Part shown: in pieces, positions 1-7,870 of the stretch | Layout: the number at the start of each line of letters is the position of its first letter | Numbering within the stretch: the stretch's first letter is position 1 | Source of the DNA: Alphaproteobacteria bacterium | GTDB taxonomy: Bacteria; Pseudomonadota; Alphaproteobacteria; Micropepsales; Micropepsaceae | NCBI GenBank assembly: GCA_947473475.1 | Contig: CANJBZ010000020.1 | Location: 1-64,000, forward strand | Reading direction: 5' to 3' | DNA: 64,000 nucleotides | The notes under the pieces: generated by a model | The model's database searches: none | What the model was told of the DNA's origin: nothing | Seen by the model: only the letters and a program-made list of their open reading frames with translations | Program-made: the position numbers and the translations under genes

Positions 1-163
1 TAAAGTTCCACTGTGAACATCCTTCCAGCCCCTCCATGCCCTTCAAGACATAAAGACGGCCTAGCAGGACCGGTACACTTTGCCGCCGCCTTCCAGCAGC
101 CAAATCAAAGCCGGTTCAGTGGTACACTTTGCTCCCGCGATTTATAGGAGCCGAGGGCGGTGC
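1..163. other. Non-coding edge with short direct repeats
   Basis: No convincing gene starts here. The decamer GGTACACTTT occurs twice, near 71 and 121, each followed by GC. A related TAAAGTTCCACTG stretch opens the window. Spaced repeats like this could be the end of an insertion sequence lying outside the window, but no transposase is visible, so the origin is a guess. Confidence 0.3.
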
Positions 164-472
164 TTATTTCTGCTTCGGGGGGAAGGCTTTGGCGAGGTAG
201 TCGGTGATCACCGGAACCTGCTCGGGCTTGATGGTGGCGCCCATGGAGATCATCGACTCGACGACGGTGTTCCAGTCTTCCCGGCTGAAGCCGATGCTGT
301 TGGTGATGTAGTCAAGCTCATGGCAGCTACCGCAGATGTTTACCACGACCTCACGGCCCTGACCGGCCGGCAGGTCCTGAGCCAGGACCGGAACGACATA
401 GGACGCCACGACGGCGGCTCCGGCCACTGCGACCACGGAAGCAGGCAACCAAGGGAAACTGCTCTTCGTCAT
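164..472 (-). CDS. Small secreted c-type cytochrome
   Basis: A 102-residue protein. Residues 1–31 form a signal peptide ending in VLAQ, followed by a single heme c site CGSCH at about 47–51 and a short helical C-terminal part with methionines (MISMG) that could be the distal ligand. It should act in the periplasm as a small electron carrier. I placed the start at the ATG at 472 because GGAG lies 7 nt upstream and the signal peptide follows at once; a longer frame to 529 adds an arginine-containing leader that fits no signal peptide. Its redox partner is not in the window. It is convergent with nothing and stands alone downstream of the pentapeptide gene on the same strand. Confidence 0.8.
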   Translation of the reverse strand: MTKSSFPWLPASVVAVAGAAVVASYVVPVLAQDLPAGQGREVVVNICGSCHELDYITNSIGFSREDWNTVVESMISMGATIKPEQVPVITDYLAKAFPPKQK

Positions 473-550
473 GAAAACTCCAACGCCTCGACAGAAATCG
501 CCGCGGGTTTCTAGAGCACCGAGCGGCAATCTTCAACCCGACGATTGCAG

Positions 551-2872
551 CTAGCTTGCAATGCGAAATCGTCGCCGCAGCGCTATCAAGAACAGGCCTG
601 CACATGACAAAAAGAAAGCTGTCTGAGCAATTCCGATTGCAAAGAACAAAACGGGATGACTTGCTGCAGCGCATCGAAGCCAGTCGGGGGCGGTGATGGC
701 CCCTGAAATGGGACTGAATAGGGATGGAAGGAACTGACGTCCCACTGCTACGAACACCTCGCCGAACAAATTCAAATATGACAAAGTGTGCATCGAAATA
801 TTCGTGCAATTCAGTCCTGGGAAGTCTCGACTGTAAGGAGGCATCAAGAAACTAAGATAAAGGGCTGCAGCAACTACCCAACCAAAAAGGAGCGCTGTAA
901 TAGGCCTTTGTACGGACTGCCCGTAATTTGAAATTTTGTCATACGCAAAACTCAGAAATCGCTCTATCGGTGGTTGATCGCTTCGGGCACGCTTAGCCCT
1001 AAGTTCGAGAGCATTGAATTTAGCCTCGTATTCGTGGTTCCCGATATTGGCGCATAATCGCTTCAATGTGCGATATGCGGTCTCGAATTGCTCAGTTGCC
1101 CGATCTTGACTAAGCCGCGCTTGTCGCATGCCAGGCCAACGCAAAGAAAGTAGCGGTGGAATTCGGCGGAACGAAAAAGCTGCACTTTTGTATTGAGTTA
1201 ACCAACCGTCTGAAAATGCCGATGTCCGAATTGGTGTTGATAGCCACGATGCTCTGAGCGGCGCTGGACCTTCGTTGAACTTAGATCCGCTGAATGTCGT
1301 GTCTTCGTGCAAGAATGCCCCTTCGAACTTAGGGGTGCCTTCAAAAATAGCGCCAGAAAAATCCGTAGTATCCGTGAATTTACGATTAGAAAAATTCACT
1401 CTCTTTTGGAAATGTGCACCGCTAAAGGATGCGGTGCTGGCAAATGGAGTTTTTCCTGAAAAATCTGCATCTGAGTGAAAAATGGCATTTGAAAATGCCG
1501 AAGCGTTCCCAAAATCAGCATCGCTAAACGTGCAGGCCTCGAAGAACTCCGCACCGGTGAATCGGATGCGACTCAATTTGCAACTATTGAAAGACGCTAA
1601 GCCATTAAATTTAGTCTTGATTGCCTGAAGCTCTCCAGTGGTCTGTGAGCCACGAAATGTAATTGTGCCCGCAAAGCGAGAATCGCTAAAGTTCAAGGTG
1701 CCAGACCAGATCGAATCTGAAAAGTCAGCTTCACGAAAGTCGCTCTTGCTAAAGTCGGACGCAGCAAACTCTGAGTGTTTGAACGCGGCCAACCCTTGTG
1801 ACGTCACTTCTGTGAACGTCAACTCGCCCTTTAGTTTGATCGCCCTGAACAGGGAGTTGCTTTTGAATGTGGCACCTTTGAGCGAGAGCCCCATGAAGGC
1901 ACTTTCTTCAAAAGATGCGTCACCATTAAATGTTGCTCCTGATAAGTCAAAGTCGTCCGATGTTTGGCATGATATGAATTTCACTCGGCCAAATTCAGCG
2001 CGGCTCAGATTTGCTTCGGCAAACTTGCATTGGCGGAAGACGGAGAAAATAATATGAGAATTAGAGAGGTCCGCATGACTGCTAAAGGTTTGATTTGAAA
2101 ATCTGAGATTTGTAATGTTTGCTTTTGTGAAAGAGACATCTCCGTGAAAGGATCCGCCATCAAAGGCAGCATTTTCGAGATGTGCCTCGTCAAAGGTTGT
2201 TGCCCCATAGAAGTTTGTTCCCGAGAATTTTTGTAATCCTTTCGAAACTGCCCCCGAAAAATCGCTGCCGAATCTAAAGGTGGATGACGAAAAATCTGAA
2301 TCGGCGAAAAACGCTGCACCCCTCATGTCGCCAGGGATGTGGACGGTTACTTCCCGAAAGAGAGCTTCTTTACAAAATATCGCATTGCTGAATAAGGTGA
2401 CAATGTTCGCAGGGAATGAGGCGTTATCTAAGAAAATGGTACTGCCAAAATCGCCAGCGAGGGCATGCTGACGCCCCCACAACAGCATCTTTTCATTGAA
2501 AACCAAGCCTCTTAGGTCGCTGAAATTAGTAAGCTCAACGCCTCGTTGCAGTTCGGTAAGATTATAGGTTGAGTTTGTTGGCAGGTTCCGCAATAGCTCG
2601 TCAAATGCGTTCGCAACTTTTGCCCTGTTCCAAACGCCGGCCTCGCAGGCTTGGCCTTCGGGCGTGAAGGGGGGCAGGTGGAAGCGTGTCCATTTTCTGC
2701 CACCTAATTCAAAGAGGGCGTTGCGTTGAGAAGCCCAAAGCGCCTGCAGCGTTGTCTCGCCAAGCTCACTTGGGGAGCTAAGGGCACGCTTTTTAAACTT
2801 AGTGGCTAAGCCTTCCCACGACCAATCTTCATCCCACCAGCGCTTGAATTCCGTCGTTTGCCAGAGTTCCAT
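551..2872 (-). CDS. Large pentapeptide-repeat membrane protein
   Basis: A 773-residue protein. After an N-terminal region of about 110 residues without repeats comes a long run, about residues 115–560, of degenerate pentapeptide repeats (alternating F/A-x-x-A/S-x-F/D patterns such as ANLSRAEF and ADFSGK) that should fold into a right-handed quadrilateral beta-helix. The C-terminal third is charged, then has hydrophobic segments near 650–675 and 740–763, so the helix is probably tethered to the inner membrane. The gene is visibly AT-richer than its neighbours and lacks a clear ribosome binding site, both suggesting recent acquisition. Pentapeptide proteins include DNA-mimic gyrase protectors and membrane-linked effectors or scaffolds; I cannot tell which applies. 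Confidence 0.8.
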   Translation of the reverse strand: MELWQTTEFKRWWDEDWSWEGLATKFKKRALSSPSELGETTLQALWASQRNALFELGGRKWTRFHLPPFTPEGQACEAGVWNRAKVANAFDELLRNLPTNSTYNLTELQRGVELTNFSDLRGLVFNEKMLLWGRQHALAGDFGSTIFLDNASFPANIVTLFSNAIFCKEALFREVTVHIPGDMRGAAFFADSDFSSSTFRFGSDFSGAVSKGLQKFSGTNFYGATTFDEAHLENAAFDGGSFHGDVSFTKANITNLRFSNQTFSSHADLSNSHIIFSVFRQCKFAEANLSRAEFGRVKFISCQTSDDFDLSGATFNGDASFEESAFMGLSLKGATFKSNSLFRAIKLKGELTFTEVTSQGLAAFKHSEFAASDFSKSDFREADFSDSIWSGTLNFSDSRFAGTITFRGSQTTGELQAIKTKFNGLASFNSCKLSRIRFTGAEFFEACTFSDADFGNASAFSNAIFHSDADFSGKTPFASTASFSGAHFQKRVNFSNRKFTDTTDFSGAIFEGTPKFEGAFLHEDTTFSGSKFNEGPAPLRASWLSTPIRTSAFSDGWLTQYKSAAFSFRRIPPLLSLRWPGMRQARLSQDRATEQFETAYRTLKRLCANIGNHEYEAKFNALELRAKRARSDQPPIERFLSFAYDKISNYGQSVQRPITALLFGWVVAAALYLSFLMPPYSRDFPGLNCTNISMHTLSYLNLFGEVFVAVGRQFLPSLFSPISGAITAPDWLRCAAASHPVLFFAIGIAQTAFFLSCAGLFLIALRRRFRIAS

Positions 2873-2973
2873 ATTTGTTCGCCAAAACGCCCGGGGCGAA
2901 TCGTGAGCCGAGTCGGCCTAATGGACCATCATGAAATGTTACCATTCGCGTAAATTCAGAGAATGAATTCAGC

Positions 2974-4359
2974 TTAAATCGGCAACCTAATCACCGCCCT
3001 CAACCCACCCATCGGGCTCGTCTCAAGCCGCACGTCGCCGCCGTGGCCGCGGGCTATGTCGCGGGCGATCGCTAACCCCAAACCCACGCCACCCACCTGA
3101 AGATTGCGGCCCTGGTCGAGGCGGTGGAAGGGGCGGAAGGCTTCTTCGCGGCGGGGTTCGGGGATGCCGGGGCCGTCGTCGTCCACCGTCAATTCCACGC
3201 TGCGGCCGGACTGCACCAATTCCACGTGTACGCGCTTGCCGTATTTCAGTGCGTTGTCGATCAGGTTCACCAGACAGCGCTTGATGGCGTTGCGCTTGAC
3301 CGGCACCTCCATGTGCTCGGGTGCCGTCAACGTGATGCGCATAGCCGCATCGTGGGCGCGGCTGGCATCGGCCACGGCTTCGGCAACAATCACGCTCAAA
3401 TCGGCGGGTTCCGCGCCCTCGGTGCCTTCGCCGCGCGCGAACTCCAGATATTCGTTCAGCATCCGCTCCATTTCGGCGATGTCGCCTTGCATGGCGGCGC
3501 TGTCTTCATCGCGCGGCATCATCGCGAGTTGAAGCTTCATGCGCGTCAGCGGGGTCTTCAGATCGTGGCTGATGCCGGCCAGCATATCGGTGCGCTGCTG
3601 CACGAATCGCTCGATACGGTCGCGCATCAGAATGAACGCGGATGCCGCCCGGCGCACTTCGGTCGCGCCATGCACCCGAAGGTCCGTGACCGTGCGGCCC
3701 TTACCGAGCGCCTCAGCCGCAATCGCCAACCGCGCCAGCGGCTTCACCTGATTGCGCAGGAACAGCACGGCAATCAGGATCAGCACCAGCGAAGAGCCGA
3801 TCATCCACAGCACAAAAATATCGGCCTGGGAGGCGGTGACGCGGGCGCGCGGTATCAGCAGCCGCAGCACGCCGTCTTTCAACTGCACGCGCAAATCCAC
3901 GTAGTCGGTGGAGCTTTGCGAATCAAACCGCACCGCTTCGGAAAGCTGATTGGAAAAAATATACGCGAGCTGCCGGTCCAGCACGGTGCCCGGTTCTGAC
4001 ACGGTGCGCGTCAGCCGCTCGCCCGGATGGAATTGCGCGGTGTAATCGAACAGTTTTGCTGCCGTCTCGCGCTCGCGGTCGCGTTCGGGACCGGGCGGCA
4101 GCTTGTTCTCCAGCATCACCATGTAGCCGATGTCGTTGGCGACGCCGCGCGTCATGGTGGCGGTGACGATGCGGTAATGCCGGTCGAAGAACACCGCCGT
4201 TACCACCGCCTGCAAAATCAGCATCGGCGCCAGGATGATAATAAGCGAGCGCCCGAACAGCCCGCGCGGCATCAGCCGTTTGAGCGCGCGGAAGGGGTGC
4301 AGCGGCGCGCGCCGGAAGGTGCGGCGGGTGTTATCCAACGCGGTCTGGGACCAGGACAT
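2974..4359 (-). CDS. EnvZ-like sensor histidine kinase
   Basis: A 461-residue inner-membrane kinase. Transmembrane helices lie at about 38–58 and 181–201, enclosing a periplasmic sensor region. A HAMP linker follows at about 202–255, then the dimerisation/phosphoacceptor box GISHDLKTPLTR with His265. The ATPase domain shows NLIDNALKYG (N box), DDDGPGIP (G1) and GVGLGLAIA (G2). It should autophosphorylate and pass phosphate to the response regulator encoded immediately upstream, whose reading frame it overlaps by 29 nt. The H box and HAMP resemble EnvZ, so an osmotic or envelope stimulus is plausible, but the ligand is unknown. Confidence 0.92.
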   Translation of the reverse strand: MSWSQTALDNTRRTFRRAPLHPFRALKRLMPRGLFGRSLIIILAPMLILQAVVTAVFFDRHYRIVTATMTRGVANDIGYMVMLENKLPPGPERDRERETAAKLFDYTAQFHPGERLTRTVSEPGTVLDRQLAYIFSNQLSEAVRFDSQSSTDYVDLRVQLKDGVLRLLIPRARVTASQADIFVLWMIGSSLVLILIAVLFLRNQVKPLARLAIAAEALGKGRTVTDLRVHGATEVRRAASAFILMRDRIERFVQQRTDMLAGISHDLKTPLTRMKLQLAMMPRDEDSAAMQGDIAEMERMLNEYLEFARGEGTEGAEPADLSVIVAEAVADASRAHDAAMRITLTAPEHMEVPVKRNAIKRCLVNLIDNALKYGKRVHVELVQSGRSVELTVDDDGPGIPEPRREEAFRPFHRLDQGRNLQVGGVGLGLAIARDIARGHGGDVRLETSPMGGLRAVIRLPI

Positions 4360-5029
4360 AGCCGATGCCTCGGACGGTCTGGATGTAAAGCGGCAGCTTG
4401 GGGTCTTCCTCGATCTTGCGGCGCAGGCGCGTCACCTGCACATCGACGGAGCGTTCGAGCTGGATTTTCAACTGCGTACATAGCGCCGCGCGCGAAAACG
4501 GCCGTCCCGCATTGGCGGCGAACAGCTTGAGCATCTGCGCTTCGGAGCTGGTCAGCTTCACATGCTTGCCGCCGCGGATCAGCTCGCCCCGTTCGGGGTC
4601 GAACACACAGGCGCCCATCCGCACTTCACGGTGCGGGGGCGGGCGGGCGCTGCGGGCGCGGCGGATCAGCGAGGTCACCCGCAAGGCCAGCTCGCGCGGC
4701 TCGAACGGCTTGGGCAAGTAATCGTCCGCCCCGCGTTCCAGGCCGGTAATGCGGTCCTGCGACTCGCCGAGCGCGGTCAGCATCAGGATGGGAATGTCGG
4801 ATTGCTGTGTCCGCAGGTCTGCGGCCAGATCCAGACCGCTTTCACCGGGCATCATCACGTCCAGCACCATCCCGTCGAAGGAAAAGCTCTTGATCAGCGT
4901 GCGCGCTTCCGACGCATCCGCCGCCGCCGTCACGCGGAAGCCATTGCCGGACAGGTAACGCTGCAACAGCTCGCGCAGGCGGCGGTCGTCATCGACGACA
5001 AGGATATGCGGATTGTCGGCAGCGTTCAT
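4331..5029 (-). CDS. OmpR-family response regulator
   Basis: A 232-residue two-domain regulator. The receiver has the acidic pair in VVDDD (12–15) and the phosphoacceptor Asp57 in MVLDVMMPG. The C-terminal winged helix (about 130–228) has the recognition helix segment RSVDVQVTRLRRKI and the terminal GIGYVL hairpin typical of OmpR/PhoB proteins. It is the first gene of a two-gene operon with the overlapping EnvZ-like kinase. The gene is divergent from ilvE across about 130 bp that probably hold both promoters. Target genes are not evident. Confidence 0.93.
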   Translation of the reverse strand: MNAADNPHILVVDDDRRLRELLQRYLSGNGFRVTAAADASEARTLIKSFSFDGMVLDVMMPGESGLDLAADLRTQQSDIPILMLTALGESQDRITGLERGADDYLPKPFEPRELALRVTSLIRRARSARPPPHREVRMGACVFDPERGELIRGGKHVKLTSSEAQMLKLFAANAGRPFSRAALCTQLKIQLERSVDVQVTRLRRKIEEDPKLPLYIQTVRGIGYVLVPDRVG

Positions 5030-5156
5030 ATAAATAGGGCGTTAACCGCTTGAGGTTGACACATTTAGGCTGCCCCCCTAGCAGGAGCAAGCTCGATACC
5101 TTACCCTTAAAGGTCCACAGGGCGGGCACGGAAAACAGGGTTTTTGGAAGGTCATC

Positions 5157-6065
5157 ATGGCAGGCATTATTCCCTTCGACGATCGCGACGGACAACTTTG
5201 GTTCGACGGCAAGCTGGTGCCCTGGCGCAGTGCGCAGACCCACGTACTGACGCACGGCCTGCACTATGCCTCCTGCGTGTTCGAAGGCGTGCGCATTTAT
5301 GACGGCCATATCTTCCATCTGGACGAACATACCAAGCGTCTGTTCGAATCCGCCCGTATTCTGGGCATGAAGATTCCGTACACGGAAGACGAGATTAACG
5401 CCGCCTGCTATCAGGCGTGCCAGGTCCAGGGCATCGCCAACGGCTATATCCGCCCGGTCGCGTATCGCGGCAGCGAGATGATGGCGGTCGCGGCGCAGCA
5501 GACCAAAATCCATGTCGCCATCGCGGCATGGCAGTGGCCGTCCTATTTCGACGCCAAGGAAAAGCTGAAGGGCATCCGGCTGGATTTTGCGCAATGGCGC
5601 CGGCCGGCGCCGGATACCGCGCCGACCCAGGCGAAAGCGGCGGGCCTGTACATGATCTGCACCATGTCCAAGCACGCGGCCGAGGCGAAAGGCTATGCCG
5701 ACGCCATGATGCTGGATTATCGCGGGCTGGTGGCGGAAGCGACGGGCGCGAACATCTTCTTCGTCAAGGAAGGGCGCTTGCACACGCCGACGCCCGATTG
5801 CTTCCTGAATGGCATTACGCGCCAAGCCGTGATCGCGCTGGCGAAGGCCCGGCAGATCCCGGTGGTGGAGCGGGCGATCAACCCCGACGAACTAACCGGC
5901 TTCGAGGAGTGCTTCCTCACGGGTACCGCCGCCGAAGTGACGCCCGTGTCGGAGATTGGCGAATACCGCTTCAAGCCCGGCCAGATCACCGAAACCCTGA
6001 TGAACGATTTCACCGCGGAAACCGTGCGGCATGTGGCGCCGAAAAAGGCCGCCGTAACGGCGTAG
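5157..6065 (+). CDS. ilvE: Branched-chain amino acid aminotransferase
   Basis: A 302-residue fold-type IV PLP enzyme that transfers the amino group between glutamate and the keto acids of Leu, Ile and Val. Visible marks are the N-terminal HYASCVFEGVR block, the Schiff-base lysine in TQAKAAGLYM (about Lys160) and the phosphate-binding loop around LTGTAAEVTPV. The ATG at 5157 has GGAAGG 6 nt upstream. A TTGACA hexamer at about 5055 in the leader could be its -35 box. The gene stands alone; two palindromic repeat elements follow it. Confidence 0.93.
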   Translation: MAGIIPFDDRDGQLWFDGKLVPWRSAQTHVLTHGLHYASCVFEGVRIYDGHIFHLDEHTKRLFESARILGMKIPYTEDEINAACYQACQVQGIANGYIRPVAYRGSEMMAVAAQQTKIHVAIAAWQWPSYFDAKEKLKGIRLDFAQWRRPAPDTAPTQAKAAGLYMICTMSKHAAEAKGYADAMMLDYRGLVAEATGANIFFVKEGRLHTPTPDCFLNGITRQAVIALAKARQIPVVERAINPDELTGFEECFLTGTAAEVTPVSEIGEYRFKPGQITETLMNDFTAETVRHVAPKKAAVTA

Positions 6066-6094
6066 GACGCAGGCCGTTAGATGTTGGCGTGGGG

Positions 6095-6236
6095 GATAGA
6101 CCGCCCCCTCACCCTAGCCCTCTCCCCGAAATGGGGAGAGGGAACATGGCGGCGTTTCTTCATCTGAAATGTATTGAGCCTGCCACCCCCTCGCCCCCCG
6201 CAGGGGGAGAGGGTCGGGGTGAGGGGGCGGTCTATC
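6095..6236. repeat. Paired-hairpin repeat (CCCTCTCCCC family)
   Basis: The outer ends GATAGACCGCCCCCTCACC and its complement GGTGAGGGGGCGGTCTATC form an inverted pair. Each arm also carries its own hairpin (CCTCTCCCCgaaatGGGGAGAGG on the left, CCCCCcgcaGGGGG on the right). The roughly 45 bp in the middle are not repeated. A related element, with arms in the opposite order, lies at 63464–63586. Confidence 0.85.
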
Positions 6237-6260
6237 CACCTGTTCAATGCAGCCAATAGT

Positions 6261-6352
6261 GTCATCCCGGAAGCTGCGAAGCGGCTATTCGGGACCCACC
6301 GAGCCGTTTGCGCCGTGGGTCCCGGCTCTCGCTCCGCTCGGCCGGGATGACA
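6261..6352. repeat. GTCATCCCGG palindromic element, empty copy
   Basis: A 92-bp element. The left arm (GTCATCCCGGAAGC..., ending GGGACCCACC) and right arm (GTGGGTCCCGGCTC..., ending GGCCGGGATGACA) are inverted, and each can fold internally. The centre is only about 12 nt. The same two arms bound the GIY-YIG gene at 10931–11322, and an inverted copy lies at 42545–42636. It sits immediately beyond the stop codon of moaE. Confidence 0.88.
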
Positions 6353-6353
6353 G

Positions 6354-6803
6354 TTAAGGTGATTGCCACCGCTTGACGCTGGCGTCGTCCTCGGCGCGGG
6401 CTTCGACCCAGTTTGAGCCGGCCTCGCGTTCTTCCAGTTTCCAGAAGGGCGCGCTGGTCTTCAGATAATCCATCAGGAATTCGCAGGCCGCGAAGGCCGC
6501 CTGCCGGTGCGCCGAGGCGACGCCGACAAAGACGATGCGCTCGCCCGGTGTCAGCCGTCCCACACGGTGGACGATGCGTACCGCCAGCAACGGCCAGCGC
6601 GTATAGGCGGCGGCGACATGGGCGGAGATTTCGCTCTCGCACATGCCGGGATAATGATCGAGCGTCATGGCGATCAGGCCGCCATCGCCGCGCACCAGGC
6701 CGGTGAAGGTGGCAATCGCGCCGGTCGTGCCTTCGGCGCCGCCGAGTTTGGCGATTTCCTCGCCCGGATCGAAGTCCGCCGTCTGGACGCGAATGGCGCT
6801 CAT
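6354..6803 (-). CDS. moaE: Molybdopterin synthase catalytic subunit
   Basis: A 149-residue protein. With thiocarboxylated MoaD it converts cyclic pyranopterin monophosphate to molybdopterin in molybdenum cofactor synthesis. Family marks are GAIATFTGLVRG, HRVGRLTPGE, ASAHR and the active-site lysine segment TSAPFWKLE. Length is normal for the family. The start overlaps the moaD stop by 4 nt, so the two subunits are translationally coupled. The 3' end runs up to a palindromic repeat. Confidence 0.95.
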   Translation of the reverse strand: MSAIRVQTADFDPGEEIAKLGGAEGTTGAIATFTGLVRGDGGLIAMTLDHYPGMCESEISAHVAAAYTRWPLLAVRIVHRVGRLTPGERIVFVGVASAHRQAAFAACEFLMDYLKTSAPFWKLEEREAGSNWVEARAEDDASVKRWQSP

Positions 6804-7051
6804 CCGCCGGTAACCGGCGGGAAAAACGCGACTTCGTCATCGGGCCCAACGGCGGCGTCCAGGCCGGAATGGCGCTGATTGACGGCGACACGGACCGTTT
6901 TCAGATTGGCGAAGGCGGCCTCAAAACCCGGTCCACGCTGGCGCAAGAAATCGACCAAGGCGGAAACCGTGGTCACAGACGCGGGCGGCGTCACCACCTC
7001 TTCGGAGGTGCCGACTTTCTGCCGGACCCAGGCGAAATAAAGCAGCTTCAC
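6800..7051 (-). CDS. moaD: Molybdopterin synthase sulfur carrier subunit
   Basis: An 83-residue ubiquitin-fold protein ending in the required double glycine (PPVTGG), which is adenylated and thiocarboxylated to deliver sulfur to MoaE. The GTG at 7051 is the likely start: the fold begins immediately with KLLYFAWVRQ, and it lies 4 nt after the pgsA stop. Longer upstream in-frame starts overlap pgsA and encode an arginine-rich unrelated stretch. Confidence 0.9.
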   Translation of the reverse strand: MKLLYFAWVRQKVGTSEEVVTPPASVTTVSALVDFLRQRGPGFEAAFANLKTVRVAVNQRHSGLDAAVGPDDEVAFFPPVTGG

Positions 7052-7055
7052 GTGT

Positions 7056-7649
7056 CTATGCCGTCCTGTGCGTAGGGCGCTTGACCGGCCGAGCGGGTCC
7101 GCGCGCATGGTGCAGCCCGGCCTGCAGATAGGCATAGCCGGTGTACATCGTAAGGGCCGTTGCCACCCACAGGCACCCCAGCGCCAGGATGGTCACGCCG
7201 GGCAGCATGTTCTCGGTCGCGGAACTGGCGATCAGCGCGCCGATGGCGACCATCTGCAGCACCGTTTTCAACTTTGCCACCCGCGTCACCGGCAGGCTGA
7301 CTTGGGCGCCCGCCAGGAATTCGCGCAATCCCGACACCAGGATTTCGCGGCACAGAATGACCAGCCCCGCCATCAAGTGAATGCCCTTCAACGTCCCGTC
7401 GGCGGCCAGCATCAGCAGCGCCGCTGACACCATCAGCTTGTCGGCGATGGGATCGAGCATCCGGCCCAGCGTGGATTCGGCGTTCAGCTTGCGCGCGATC
7501 ATACCGTCGAACAGATCGGTGATGCCGGCGAGGCAAAACAGAATGAACACGATCCAGCGGCCCGGCTCCGGCGGCAGGAAAAAGGCCGCGACGAAAAACG
7601 GGACCAGCACAATGCGTCCGACGGTCAGGGCATTGGGGATCGACGACAT
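7056..7649 (-). CDS. pgsA: Phosphatidylglycerophosphate synthase
   Basis: A 197-residue inner-membrane CDP-alcohol phosphotransferase that joins CDP-diacylglycerol and glycerol-3-phosphate, the committed step to phosphatidylglycerol. The signature D-x2-D-G-x2-A-R-x8-G-x3-D-x3-D is present as DLFDGMIARK followed by GRMLDPIADKL, around residues 46–70. Several hydrophobic helices follow. It heads a short operon with moaD and moaE and is probably cotranscribed with uvrC upstream, as in other alphaproteobacteria, although a repeat element lies in the 221-bp gap. Confidence 0.93.
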   Translation of the reverse strand: MSSIPNALTVGRIVLVPFFVAAFFLPPEPGRWIVFILFCLAGITDLFDGMIARKLNAESTLGRMLDPIADKLMVSAALLMLAADGTLKGIHLMAGLVILCREILVSGLREFLAGAQVSLPVTRVAKLKTVLQMVAIGALIASSATENMLPGVTILALGCLWVATALTMYTGYAYLQAGLHHARGPARPVKRPTHRTA

Positions 7650-7732
7650 GAGTTCAGTCTACAGGAGACGCGCTGTGGAAGTCACACATTTGAAACTGTC
7701 TACTGCCGTTTGGGATTTCCTGGCATCAATCT

Positions 7733-7855
7733 TCACCGTGACCGGCCTCCGAGCCGGTCATCCAGCAGGCGAGCGTCTGCGAGCCAATGATTCTTTTGCG
7801 CCCGCAGACGCGGGCGCGCTAGGTGGCCGGGTCAAGCCCGGCCATGGTGAGGGTT
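7733..7855. repeat. Paired-hairpin repeat between uvrC and pgsA
   Basis: The left end TCACCGTGACCGG...CCGGTCATCCAGC and right end GCTAGGTGGCCGGG...CCCGGCCATGGTGA are inverted, and each contains a hairpin. A third stem (GCGTCTGCG with CGCAGACGC) occupies the centre. It has the same design as the other elements in this window but an unrelated sequence. I saw no second copy here. Confidence 0.75.
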
Positions 7856-7870
7856 AGGTTTGAGCCCGCC

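Noticed and set aside
6262-6891. 209-codon minus-strand frame overlapping moaE
   Set aside because: Arginine-rich shadow frame of moaE and the repeat; moaE in its own frame is certain.
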